The notes beneath the pieces are model-generated. The model saw only the letters and a program-made list of their open reading frames with translations. It ran no database searches and had not been told where the DNA came from. DNA of 62,807 bases from Treponema sp. (GTDB taxonomy: Bacteria; Spirochaetota; Spirochaetia; Treponematales; Breznakiellaceae): assembly GCA_031277045.1 (NCBI GenBank), contig JAISLX010000172.1:1-62807 (forward strand), read 5' to 3'. Numbering within the stretch: the stretch's first letter is position 1; every line of letters begins with the position of its first letter. Positions 25,956-34,101 of the stretch are shown in pieces. A program made the position numbers and the translations under genes.

Positions 25956-26057
25956 TACTTTCCCGAAAGCCCCGATTCGAGCTATGCTTATCGTAACGGG
26001 CCGGGGGCGCGTTTTTCAGTTGAATCCGGGCCGTTTAGAACAGGATTGGAGATGTTT

Positions 26058-26702
26058 ATGAAAAGAGATTGTGTATGTCCAGCCGGGGGAATCAGGCGCG
26101 TAAATCACCTGTCATTGTTTACGGTCTTGTCCCTTGCGTTTCTTGTTACCTCCTGTGCGTCCACTTCGGTAAAGCGGGTCGATGCCGAAACCGTTACTGA
26201 TCTCAGCGGATATTGGAACGATACTGACGTGCGGATAGTCTGCGACAGCCTGATCAAGACATGTCTGGATTCGCCGCGGGTTATTCAGGAAAACGGCCGG
26301 CTGGGCAGGAATCCGGTGTTCCTCGTGGGGCCCTTCCGCAACGAAAGTGATGAGCATATTGATACGAGCATCATCGCCGATATTATGGAACTAACGATCT
26401 TTAACAGCGGCAGGGCGGATTTTGTCGCCGGCGGGCCGGTCCGGGAGGCCCTTCGCGCGGAACGGCAGGATCAGCAGAGCAGCGCCAGCGAGGCCACCGC
26501 CAGCAGGCTGCTCAATGAGACCGGGGCGGATTTTCTTTTGACAGGATCGGTAAAGACCATCGTGGATCAGAGCGGGAATACCCGCACCCGGACCTATTTC
26601 GTAACCGCGGAACTTACCAACATCGAAACCAATGTCCGGCTCTGGATGGATCAGAACAGCGAAATTAAAAAGATAATAAAAACCTCCCGTGCGCGGTTAT
26701 AA
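26058..26702 (+). CDS. LpoB-like lipoprotein (penicillin-binding-protein activator family)
   Basis: A 214-residue lipoprotein. The signal sequence ends in the lipobox LVTSC, with the lipidated cysteine followed by ASTSVKRVD. The mature domain has the LpoB/COG3417 pattern: DLSGYWNDTDVRIVCDSLI, then VGPFRNESDEHID and a late LTGSVKTIVDQSGNTRTRTYFVTAELTNIETN. In gamma-proteobacteria LpoB activates PBP1b from the outer membrane, but whether this distant form does so is unknown. The start is ATG 26058, six bases after GGAG. It heads a four-gene operon with two more lipoproteins and an AAA ATPase. Confidence 0.8.
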   Translation: MKRDCVCPAGGIRRVNHLSLFTVLSLAFLVTSCASTSVKRVDAETVTDLSGYWNDTDVRIVCDSLIKTCLDSPRVIQENGRLGRNPVFLVGPFRNESDEHIDTSIIADIMELTIFNSGRADFVAGGPVREALRAERQDQQSSASEATASRLLNETGADFLLTGSVKTIVDQSGNTRTRTYFVTAELTNIETNVRLWMDQNSEIKKIIKTSRARL

Positions 26703-26728
26703 CCGGACGGGTTTGGCGGGATAACCAG

Positions 26729-28039
26729 ATGGCCCGAAGGGCTGTGAAAATTCCGGCGCTGGCCGCCGCTGTTTTTGTTTCCTGCGCCACCGCGTCTTTT
26801 CAACGTGTGGATAACGCGCTGGACGCGGGCCGTTATGAGGAATCCGTCCTTCTCTTGGAAGATAACCGGTCCTCTCTCTACGGTTCCGGGGATGATATTC
26901 TCTACTACCTGGACAAGGGCATGCTGGCCCATTACGCCGGTCTGTATCCTGAATCCTCGGATTTGCTGGAAACAGGGGAGCGGGCCATAGAGGAGGCCTA
27001 CACCAAAAGCATTACCCGGGAACTGGGCACCTACCTCCTTAACGATAATGTTCAGGATTACGCCGGGGAAGATTACGAGGATATTTATACCAACACGTTC
27101 AACGCGCTTAACTACTACCACCGGGGAAACCTGGAAGACGCCCTGGTGGAGATTAGGCGGATGAACAACAAAATACGGAATCTGGCTGATAAACACGGTG
27201 TAACACGTTCCGCCCTGCAGCGGAAGGCCCTGGAAGAATCCCTGCCCATTCCCCCCAATTCGGAAGCCCCCGCCGCCTTTAACGATTCCGCCCTGGCCCG
27301 TTACCTGGGGATGCTCTTTTACCGGGGGAGCGGCCGCCTTGACGATGCGCGGATCGACGGGGAGTATCTGCGCCTTGCCTTTGCGAATTCCCCCGTATTG
27401 TACCCCCACCCCCCGCCTGCTTCTCTGGAACAGGAACTGAACATTTCCCCGGACATGGCCCGGCTCAACGTGCTGGCTTTCGCGGGACTTTCCCCGGTAA
27501 AAGAGGACGAAACCATGCGCTTTTCCCTGGGGAACCGGTATCTCAAAATTTCGCTGCCGCGAATGATATACCGTCCCTCCTCTGTGACCCGGATAGAGAT
27601 TGTCTTTGACGACGGGCGCCGTTTCGATCTTGAACTCTTGGAGGATATCGAGGCTGTCGCCCGGGAAACCTACAAAGCCCAGGAAGGAATTATTTACCTC
27701 AAAACCATTATCCGCGCTTCCCTTAAAAGCGCGGGCTCAGCGGTATTTGACGCTATGGCGGAAAACGAAGACACGGAAGACCAGGCCCGCTTTGTTTACG
27801 GTATCTTGAGTTTGGGTTCCCAGATATTCGCGGAGGTAAGTGAACAGGCCGACCTTCGAATTTCCCGGTACTTTCCCGCCCGGGCCTACGTGGGGGGGAT
27901 AGATCTCAGCCCCGGCCGCTACTCCTGCGAGGCCGTTTATTACGGCGCGTCGGGAAAGGTTGTGGCCTCGTTCCGGTACGAGGATATCCTGGTTCAGAAA
28001 AACCGGCTGAATTTAGTGGAGGTTATATGCCTAAAATAG
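26729..28039 (+). CDS. COG3014-like lipoprotein with helical repeats
   Basis: A 436-residue envelope protein. The signal (KIPALAAAVFVSC) ends in a lipobox cysteine followed by ATASFQR. Residues 25-200 are TPR-like and start NALDAGRYEESVLLLEDN. The LNYYHRGNLEDALVEIRRMNNK segment is characteristic of COG3014 proteins. The C-terminal part is beta-rich (RFDLELLEDIEAVARETYKAQ, YLKTIIRASLKS). COG3014 proteins commonly sit next to LpoB-like and LPP20-like genes in diderm bacteria, as here. Function unproven. The last 13 bases overlap the following gene. Confidence 0.75.
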   Translation: MARRAVKIPALAAAVFVSCATASFQRVDNALDAGRYEESVLLLEDNRSSLYGSGDDILYYLDKGMLAHYAGLYPESSDLLETGERAIEEAYTKSITRELGTYLLNDNVQDYAGEDYEDIYTNTFNALNYYHRGNLEDALVEIRRMNNKIRNLADKHGVTRSALQRKALEESLPIPPNSEAPAAFNDSALARYLGMLFYRGSGRLDDARIDGEYLRLAFANSPVLYPHPPPASLEQELNISPDMARLNVLAFAGLSPVKEDETMRFSLGNRYLKISLPRMIYRPSSVTRIEIVFDDGRRFDLELLEDIEAVARETYKAQEGIIYLKTIIRASLKSAGSAVFDAMAENEDTEDQARFVYGILSLGSQIFAEVSEQADLRISRYFPARAYVGGIDLSPGRYSCEAVYYGASGKVVASFRYEDILVQKNRLNLVEVICLK

Positions 28040-29091
28040 CGGCCGTACCGCTCTTTGTCTTGACACTGTCGCTCTGCGCCGCGTGCGCCGGCGGCGCGAA
28101 AAACCGTCCTGAATCTTCCCCGGGGGAGGAACCTGTCTGGATAACCGGGGCAGACCAGGTTTACAGCCGCCTCCGGTACATGACCGCCGTGGGTTACGGG
28201 CCCGGCAGGGCGGTCGCCGAAAAAGAAGCTCTTGCCAACATGATTAGCGTCTTTGGCCAGACGGTCCAGGTTGACCGCCAGTCTATGGTTGGCTATCAGG
28301 AGGCCCTGCGGCGGGATACGGTTGCCTCGTACTTCAGGAATACCGAGATTACCAACGCTATTAAAACTTCCGCCGAACTGGATATTCTTATCGGCGCGGA
28401 GATTCGGGAGTACTGGTACGACGGACAGGGCGTCCATTACGCGCTGGCGGTAATTGAGAAAAGCAAAGCCGTGTCTCTGTACTCCGAACTGGTTAAGGCC
28501 AACAGGGAGATTATCTCAATTCTTACTACTCTGGAGGAGGAGGAAAAATATTCGCTGGACGGCTATGCCCGCTTCCTGCTGGCCGCGAAAATCGCCGGCG
28601 GGAACCGGGTGTTCTCGAATATCCTTTCCGTGCTGGGGGGCGGTATGACGCCAAGTTCCCGGGAATTGGCGGAGGCCGAAAATTTCCGCGTGGAAGCCCG
28701 GGATATTGCCCGGCGCATCCCGGTAGATGTACGGGTAGACAACGACAATTCCGGCCGGATACAGGGCGCTTTTACCGCGGTAATCGGCAAGAAGGGTTTT
28801 TTGACCGGGGGACAGGATTCCCGCTATACGCTGGAGGTTACGCTTAAACTCAGCCCGGTGGAACTGCCGGGGCAGCAAAACAAATTTATCCGTTATGAAC
28901 TGGCCGCCAAACTCCTTGACCGTGTTACGGGAAACGTGCTGCTGCCCTACACCGTATCGGGCCGTGATGGACACCTGACTATTCCGGAAGCGGAAAACCG
29001 GGCTATCACTACGCTTGAACGGGAAATCGCCGGCGGCTGGGACGCGGTTTTTTCCGCGTATCTGGATTCTTTGTCGCCTCATCAGCGGTAA
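28027..29091 (+). CDS. LPP20-family lipoprotein
   Basis: A 354-residue protein with a lipoprotein signal ending LCAACAG (the lipobox cysteine follows CAA or CAAC). The N-terminal mature domain holds the LPP20 signature: YMTAVGYGPGRAVAEKEALANMISVFGQTVQV, here at about residues 57-88. This is similar to FlgP and Helicobacter LPP20. The C-terminal 150 residues are a separate beta-rich domain. It starts inside the preceding gene (13-base overlap), so translation is coupled. As the third lipoprotein of the set, it probably forms part of the same outer-membrane complex. Confidence 0.75.
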   Translation: MPKIAAVPLFVLTLSLCAACAGGAKNRPESSPGEEPVWITGADQVYSRLRYMTAVGYGPGRAVAEKEALANMISVFGQTVQVDRQSMVGYQEALRRDTVASYFRNTEITNAIKTSAELDILIGAEIREYWYDGQGVHYALAVIEKSKAVSLYSELVKANREIISILTTLEEEEKYSLDGYARFLLAAKIAGGNRVFSNILSVLGGGMTPSSRELAEAENFRVEARDIARRIPVDVRVDNDNSGRIQGAFTAVIGKKGFLTGGQDSRYTLEVTLKLSPVELPGQQNKFIRYELAAKLLDRVTGNVLLPYTVSGRDGHLTIPEAENRAITTLEREIAGGWDAVFSAYLDSLSPHQR

Positions 29092-29106
29092 AGGCGGGAA
29101 TGAGCG

Positions 29107-30870
29107 GTGGAGGATCAGCTTGTCTATCAGGACCTGGATTTCATAAAAATTTTGCCCCGCTGGGCCCAGGAACTGGCCAACAAATACCAGTCGGAAACCG
29201 CAAACTTGTACATTCTGCACGGGAATATTCGGGATTTTTTGCCCCACCAGATGAACCGGGACGAATTTGTCTTTACCCGGATACAAGATTACCTTTCCGA
29301 ATTTCTTTTTGGAAACAGGGATTATATTATCTACTACGATTATTCGGGGGGCGTAACGTTTTATTCCGAATCCATGGCCCAGGATTACCGGAGCGTTGTC
29401 CAGGGTCTGTACCCCCAGGCCGAGGCCGGCGATATTATTTCCGCGGAACCCCGCAAGAGTTTTTTCTACCTGGAAAAATATTTCTTCTCCAAGATACCCA
29501 AAAAGGGAAGCCGCCCCAGCCGGGTGGTACTGATCATGGATTACGCGGAATCCTTTGTTCCTTCCGGCGATTTTATCCGCCTTACCGAAGAGGATCGTTA
29601 CTGCCTGGTTACCCTGAGCCGCTGGGCTAATGATCCCGTTCTTACCATCGGCGACATCACCGTTATTCTGCTTACCGAGAATCCGGCCGATCTGTCCCCC
29701 CGCCTGGTCAGTTCTCCCGCCACCGTCAAGGTGGGGGTCCCCTTTCCTGATGAAAAGCTGCGGGCCAGTTTTTTGCGTTACAAGGAGGGGCTGTCGCAGC
29801 TTAACCTGGAGCGGGGTATGGACCCGGAACGGATAGCCGCCATCACAAGCGGCCTTAATCTGATGAATCTAAACCATCTGGTCATGGAAAGTGGAAAAAC
29901 CGGAACCCCCCTCTCCCTGGAATATTTGCGGCAGCGGAAAAAGGAGATTATCGAAAACGAAGCCGCCGGGCTGTTGGAATTTATGGATACGGTTCACGAT
30001 CTTTCCTACGTCTCAGGCCACGACTTTGTAAAAAAACGGTTTAAGAACGCCGCCCGGGCAGTTAAACTGGGACGGCCGGACGTGCTTCCTATGGGCTACT
30101 TGCTGGCGGGTCCTGTGGGTACCGGCAAGAGTTTTATGGTCAGCGCCTTTGCCGGGGAGATCGGCATCCCCATGGTCAAATTTCGCAATTTCCGCTCCAG
30201 GTGGCAGGGTGACACGGAATCGAATCTGGAAAAAGTTCTTACCATCCTTAAAGCCATGTCCCCCGTGGCGGTGATGATCGATGAGGCGGACGCTTTTTTG
30301 GGGGACCGGGACCAGGAAGGAGACTCCGGAACCAGCAACCGCGTTTTTGCCCAGATAACCAGTTTTATGGGAAATACCGAATACCGGGGAAAAATTATCT
30401 GGTTCCTTATTACCTGCCGGCCGGATCTTATTCCCATAGACTTAAAACGTCAGGGCCGGGCGGAAGAACACCTGGCCCTTTTCTATCCGGAAAACGACCG
30501 GGACAGGGAGGCCCTGTTTGATACCCTGGTACGCAAGCTGAACCTTGCTATCCGCAAATTTTCTATCACCGACCTTTTCAAGAAATTCCGGCACGAATTT
30601 TCAGGAGCGGATCTGGAGGCGGTGCTTATCCGGGCCAAACTGCGGGCCGCGATGGAGGATCGCGGTTTTATCAGCCGGGAAGATATGGAAGACGTGATGG
30701 GTGATTTTGTTCCCGCCGCCTATCCCCACGAAATTGAGCTGCAAAATCTGGTCGCCGTGCTGGAATGCACCAGCAAAGAGATGATCCCCCGGCGTTTTAA
30801 AAATCTGGAACGAACCAAACTGATCAGTACGATTCAGGAGCTAAAGCTGCTCCTGGGGGAGCGCGGTTAA
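29107..30870 (+). CDS. AAA ATPase, Ycf46-like, with degenerate N-terminal domain
   Basis: A 587-residue cytoplasmic protein. The N-terminal half (LYILHGNIRDFLP ... VVLIMDYAES) resembles an ATPase fold that has lost its P-loop, as in Ycf46 proteins. The C-terminal half is a working AAA module: Walker A GPVGTGKS (about residues 334-341), Walker B VAVMIDEADAFLGD, sensor 1 FLITCRPDLI and a downstream arginine at DLKRQGRAEEH. The start is GTG 29107. It follows the three lipoprotein genes by 15 bases, so an envelope-stress or remodelling link is possible, but the family role is unknown. Confidence 0.82.
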   Translation: MEDQLVYQDLDFIKILPRWAQELANKYQSETANLYILHGNIRDFLPHQMNRDEFVFTRIQDYLSEFLFGNRDYIIYYDYSGGVTFYSESMAQDYRSVVQGLYPQAEAGDIISAEPRKSFFYLEKYFFSKIPKKGSRPSRVVLIMDYAESFVPSGDFIRLTEEDRYCLVTLSRWANDPVLTIGDITVILLTENPADLSPRLVSSPATVKVGVPFPDEKLRASFLRYKEGLSQLNLERGMDPERIAAITSGLNLMNLNHLVMESGKTGTPLSLEYLRQRKKEIIENEAAGLLEFMDTVHDLSYVSGHDFVKKRFKNAARAVKLGRPDVLPMGYLLAGPVGTGKSFMVSAFAGEIGIPMVKFRNFRSRWQGDTESNLEKVLTILKAMSPVAVMIDEADAFLGDRDQEGDSGTSNRVFAQITSFMGNTEYRGKIIWFLITCRPDLIPIDLKRQGRAEEHLALFYPENDRDREALFDTLVRKLNLAIRKFSITDLFKKFRHEFSGADLEAVLIRAKLRAAMEDRGFISREDMEDVMGDFVPAAYPHEIELQNLVAVLECTSKEMIPRRFKNLERTKLISTIQELKLLLGERG

Positions 30871-30956
30871 TTCTGCTTGTGGGGCGCCACCGCAAAGTCC
30901 GCGCAAAAATAGGGAACGAGCCTTTCGGGATGATTCTGCGTCTGCTACGGATGCGG

Positions 30957-32204
30957 TTAGCGCCGCCGGAACAGGTCCCGGAAAAACAGCCGCGCCGAGT
31001 CCCGAAGCCGGCTGAAAAGTCCCCCCTCCTCGTAGTCCCGCGCCGCCAAAAGGGGAATGCGGCGCAGTTCCCCGCGGTCGTCGGAGAGGATAAGGGTCCC
31101 CACCTGTTCACCGGCGGCAAGGGGGGCGATAAGGGGCTCGATAATCTCGGCGCCAAGGTAAATCTGCTGTCCCCGGTCTTTGGGCCCGGTAAAATCCGGC
31201 GTTTCGGCGATAATCGGCAGGATTTCTTTTTGTTTACCCTTCCAAAGCCGTACCGGTTCGGGCTCAGGGATGATGGGGCGGATGGTCCGGTACTGCTCAA
31301 AGGCCCAGGCCAAAAGTTTCCGGCCGTCATTGTCCCGCGCCCCGATAGCGGGGGCCCCCAGCAGGACCAGGATGAATCGGGTTCCTTCCCGTTCGGCGGT
31401 AAGGGCGATGTTGTAGCCCGCCTCGTCGATGTACCCGGTTTTTAGGCCGTCCACTCCGGAGAAATCCTGTAACAGGGTGTTGTGGTTGTACTGGACAATA
31501 GTTCCCGGTTTTTCCCGGTAGTTTTCCGCCACATTTTCCGGTTTGGGGTAGGCGAACTCCCGAATAGAATGGAATTCCTGGAGCGCCAGAGGGTAAAGGG
31601 ATATGTAATATTGGCAAAAACGGGCGAATTCCCGTGCGGTGGTCAAGTTTTTTTCCGAAATGCCGGAAGGTTCGGCAAAACGGGTAATCTGAAGTCCCAG
31701 CCGCCGCGCTTCCCCGTTCATAGTGTCCACAAAGTCCGCCACCGTCGGGGCAAGGCGTAGGGCCACCGCCACGGCGGCGTCGTTTCCCGACGGTACGGCC
31801 AGGCCCAGCAGCAGTTCCCTTAGGCTGACCCGCTGTCCCATTGCCAGGAACATCAGGCTGGAGCGGGGGGGCTGGTTGATGGCCCAGCTTTCCCTGGGGG
31901 GTTGTATCGTTTCGTCCAGGGAGATCCTGCCGGCCGCCGCTTCCCGCAGGGCGATATGAGCGGTCATCAGCTTGGTAAGAGACGCGGGGGAGATGGCTTC
32001 GTCGGCGTTTTTTTCGTAGAGGACGGTCCCGGTTTCCGCGTCCAGAAGCAAAGCCGCCCGGCTCACGATGCTTGGGGCGGGGGCGCCGGGGTTTAAGAGA
32101 TTGGGCGTTACCTGGGCGAAGGCGCCGCCGCCCCCCAGGATAAAAAGAATGCCGCAAATCCACGCGGCCGCCGGGCCGCGCAGGCGAAGGGTTGTTTCCG
32201 CCAT
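30957..32204 (-). CDS. D-alanyl-D-alanine carboxypeptidase (penicillin-binding protein 5/6 family)
   Basis: Trims the terminal D-alanine from peptidoglycan stem peptides. A Sec signal occupies residues 1-30 (cleavage near AFA-QV). Active-site motifs are SLTK (Ser75, Lys78), SGN (139-141) and KTG (255-257), all intact. A C-terminal PBP5_C-like beta domain follows (GQQIYLGAEIIEPLIAPLAAGEQ) and the protein ends in a basic amphipathic helix (LRDSARLFFRDLFRRR), typical of membrane association. At 415 residues it has family length. It lies 12 bases downstream of asnS and may be co-transcribed with it. It converges with the AAA gene across an 86-base gap. Confidence 0.95.
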   Translation of the reverse strand: MAETTLRLRGPAAAWICGILFILGGGGAFAQVTPNLLNPGAPAPSIVSRAALLLDAETGTVLYEKNADEAISPASLTKLMTAHIALREAAAGRISLDETIQPPRESWAINQPPRSSLMFLAMGQRVSLRELLLGLAVPSGNDAAVAVALRLAPTVADFVDTMNGEARRLGLQITRFAEPSGISEKNLTTAREFARFCQYYISLYPLALQEFHSIREFAYPKPENVAENYREKPGTIVQYNHNTLLQDFSGVDGLKTGYIDEAGYNIALTAEREGTRFILVLLGAPAIGARDNDGRKLLAWAFEQYRTIRPIIPEPEPVRLWKGKQKEILPIIAETPDFTGPKDRGQQIYLGAEIIEPLIAPLAAGEQVGTLILSDDRGELRRIPLLAARDYEEGGLFSRLRDSARLFFRDLFRRR

Positions 32205-32216
32205 GACAATCCCCGC

Positions 32217-33713
32217 CTAAAATTCCGCCTGGCCCGCCGAACGGGGGTAGGGGATCACGTCCCGGATATTCGCCATGCCGGTAACGTACTGGATAAGCCG
32301 CTCAAAACCCAGACCGAAGCCCGAATGGGGCACGGTACCGTAGCGGCGCAGGTCCAGATACCATTGGTAATCCTCCGGTTTCATGCCCAGTTCGGCCATA
32401 CGTGCCCGTAGTTTTTCAAAGTCCTCTTCCCGCTGGGAGCCGCCGATAATTTCCCCCAGACGGGGAACCAGCACGTCCATAGCCCGCACGGTTTTGCCGT
32501 CGTCGTTGAGCTTCATGTAAAAGGCTTTGATCTCTTTTGGATAGCCGGTAACGATGACAGGGCCGCGAAACACGGTTTCCGTCAGGTACCGCTCGTGCTC
32601 GCTTTGCAGGTCGCAGCCCCAGTACGGTTTGAACTCAAAGGCCCCGGCGTGTTTTTCCAGTTCCGCCACCGCGTCGGTATAGCTGATATGGGCGAAGCGC
32701 GAACGCGCCAGGCTCTCCAGGTTTTCGCGGAGTCCTTTTTCGTAACGGGAATCGAAAAAAGCAATTTCCTCCCCGCAGTCTTCCAGCGCGGTTGTAAAGA
32801 GGAACTTAAGAAATTCCTCCGCCAGACTCATATTGTCGTCCAGTTCCGCGAAGGCGGTTTCCGGTTCCACCATCCAGAATTCCGCCAGATGCCGGGTGGT
32901 GTTGGAATGTTCCGCGCGGAAGGTTGGCCCGAAGGTATAGACCCGGGAAAGGGCGCAGGCGTAGCTTTCCGCCTCAAGCTGCCCGGAGACCGTAAGCCCT
33001 GTTTTTTTGCCGAAAAAATCCTGGCTGTAGTCTACCGGCGGTTTCGGGCTGTCCTTGCCGGGGGTTTCGGTCCCGCCGCGTTCCCCCCGGCCCAGCGCTT
33101 CCAGGTTCAGCGTCGTTACCTGGAACATGGCCCCGGCCCCCTCGGCGTCGTTGGCGGTGATAATGGGGCTGTGGATGTACTGGTACCCGTTCCGCTGGAA
33201 AAACTGGTGAACCGCGAAGGCCAGGCGGCTGCGGAGGCGGGTTATCGCGGCGAAGGTGTTGGTCCGGGGCCGCAGATGCGCGATTTCCCGCAAAAATTCC
33301 AGGGAATGCCGCTTTTTTTGCAGGGGATAGGCGGGTATGCCGGACCGCGCTTCGGCGGGGGCCGGCCCGGTAAGCCTGATGGAACGGGCCGCCAGTTCCA
33401 CATCCTGGCCCGCGGCGGGGGAGGGGACCAGAATGCCGCCAATCTCCACCGCCGCGCCGGTTCCGGCCAGGCCCAGAATCCGGGCCGTCTGATCCGGCGT
33501 TTCGCCCGGGACAGAGACCGGTGGCGCCGCGGCGCTCGTGTCTCGCGGACCCAGGTCAAAAGCGCACTGGATCCCCCGAAGGCAGGAGCCGTCGTTTAAT
33601 TCGACAAAGACCAGGTTTTTAAGTTCCCGCTTGGTTCTGATCCAGCCCCGAACTTTTAGTTCCCGCGAATCCGGGGGGAAGGAAAGAATATCTTTAATAA
33701 GGGGGAAAAGCAT
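32217..33713 (-). CDS. asnS: Asparaginyl-tRNA synthetase
   Basis: Charges tRNA-Asn with asparagine. The N-terminal OB-fold anticodon-binding domain is visible (VRGWIRTKRELKNLVFVELNDGS). Class II motif 2 is FRAEHSNTTRHLAEFWMVEPE (about 20 residues) and motif 3 is GFGLGFERLIQYVTG. At 498 residues it is slightly longer than usual (about 465), with a proline-rich insertion after the OB fold. I chose the ATG at 33713 because MLFPLIKDIL begins the conserved domain; the longer frame adds 28 residues of low complexity. A TATAAT lies six bases upstream and there is no Shine-Dalgarno, so the mRNA may be leaderless. Confidence 0.93.
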   Translation of the reverse strand: MLFPLIKDILSFPPDSRELKVRGWIRTKRELKNLVFVELNDGSCLRGIQCAFDLGPRDTSAAAPPVSVPGETPDQTARILGLAGTGAAVEIGGILVPSPAAGQDVELAARSIRLTGPAPAEARSGIPAYPLQKKRHSLEFLREIAHLRPRTNTFAAITRLRSRLAFAVHQFFQRNGYQYIHSPIITANDAEGAGAMFQVTTLNLEALGRGERGGTETPGKDSPKPPVDYSQDFFGKKTGLTVSGQLEAESYACALSRVYTFGPTFRAEHSNTTRHLAEFWMVEPETAFAELDDNMSLAEEFLKFLFTTALEDCGEEIAFFDSRYEKGLRENLESLARSRFAHISYTDAVAELEKHAGAFEFKPYWGCDLQSEHERYLTETVFRGPVIVTGYPKEIKAFYMKLNDDGKTVRAMDVLVPRLGEIIGGSQREEDFEKLRARMAELGMKPEDYQWYLDLRRYGTVPHSGFGLGFERLIQYVTGMANIRDVIPYPRSAGQAEF

Positions 33714-33719
33714 AGACCA

Positions 33720-33748
33720 ATTATACCCTGTCCGCCCAATCGGGACCA
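33720..33748 (-). promoter_or_regulatory. Candidate promoter of asnS directly abutting the start codon
   Basis: On the minus strand TATAAT (33725-33720) is a perfect -10 box, ending six bases before ATG. A weak -35 (TGGTCC, 33748-33743) lies 17 bases upstream. Transcription would start at or within a base or two of the ATG, implying a leaderless transcript. The gap 33714-34101 otherwise holds the promoter of the peptide transporter and no gene I trust. Confidence 0.5.
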
Positions 33749-33970
33749 GAGCGGCCCCAGGGTCAGCGCGGATACACCGGCGATGCCGCCGGTTCACACG
33801 TACCGCTCTGAAGCTGGTATCTTGACAACGTTGAAAATGCGGTTTGTTTCCCGGCGGGAGATCGCAGCACTTAGAAGCGCAAGGGACAATTTCGTGCCGC
33901 TGTATAGCGGCGCATAAATCCTCCCTCTAAGCGCCAGCCCCAAAAGGCTGACAGCCCGGTTTTTGCGGTA

Positions 33971-33999
33971 TTGACATGCTGTTTTATTCATCCTATAAC
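33971..33999 (+). promoter_or_regulatory. Promoter of the peptide ABC transporter operon
   Basis: TTGACA at 33971-33976, a 17-base spacer and TATAAC at 33994-33999. Transcription would begin near 34006, giving a leader of about 95 bases that ends in CTTTGGAGGAATC before ATG 34102. No clear riboswitch is visible in the leader. Confidence 0.75.
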
Positions 34000-34101
34000 G
34001 GCAAGGGTAATATCATATAAAAAATAGAGGATTTGTATGATATGCCGCCGCTTGCCCGCATGAGGGGGGCGGTGTAAAACTATTCCTTTGGAGGAATCAG
34101 G

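Noticed and set aside
33794..33991. 65-codon minus-strand frame in the gap upstream of the peptide transporter
   Set aside because: It covers the -35 region of a strong plus-strand promoter, has no ribosome site and no recognisable sequence.
34006..34101. Riboswitch in the leader of the peptide transporter operon
   Set aside because: The 95-base leader shows no conserved aptamer pattern I can recognise, only a normal ribosome site.
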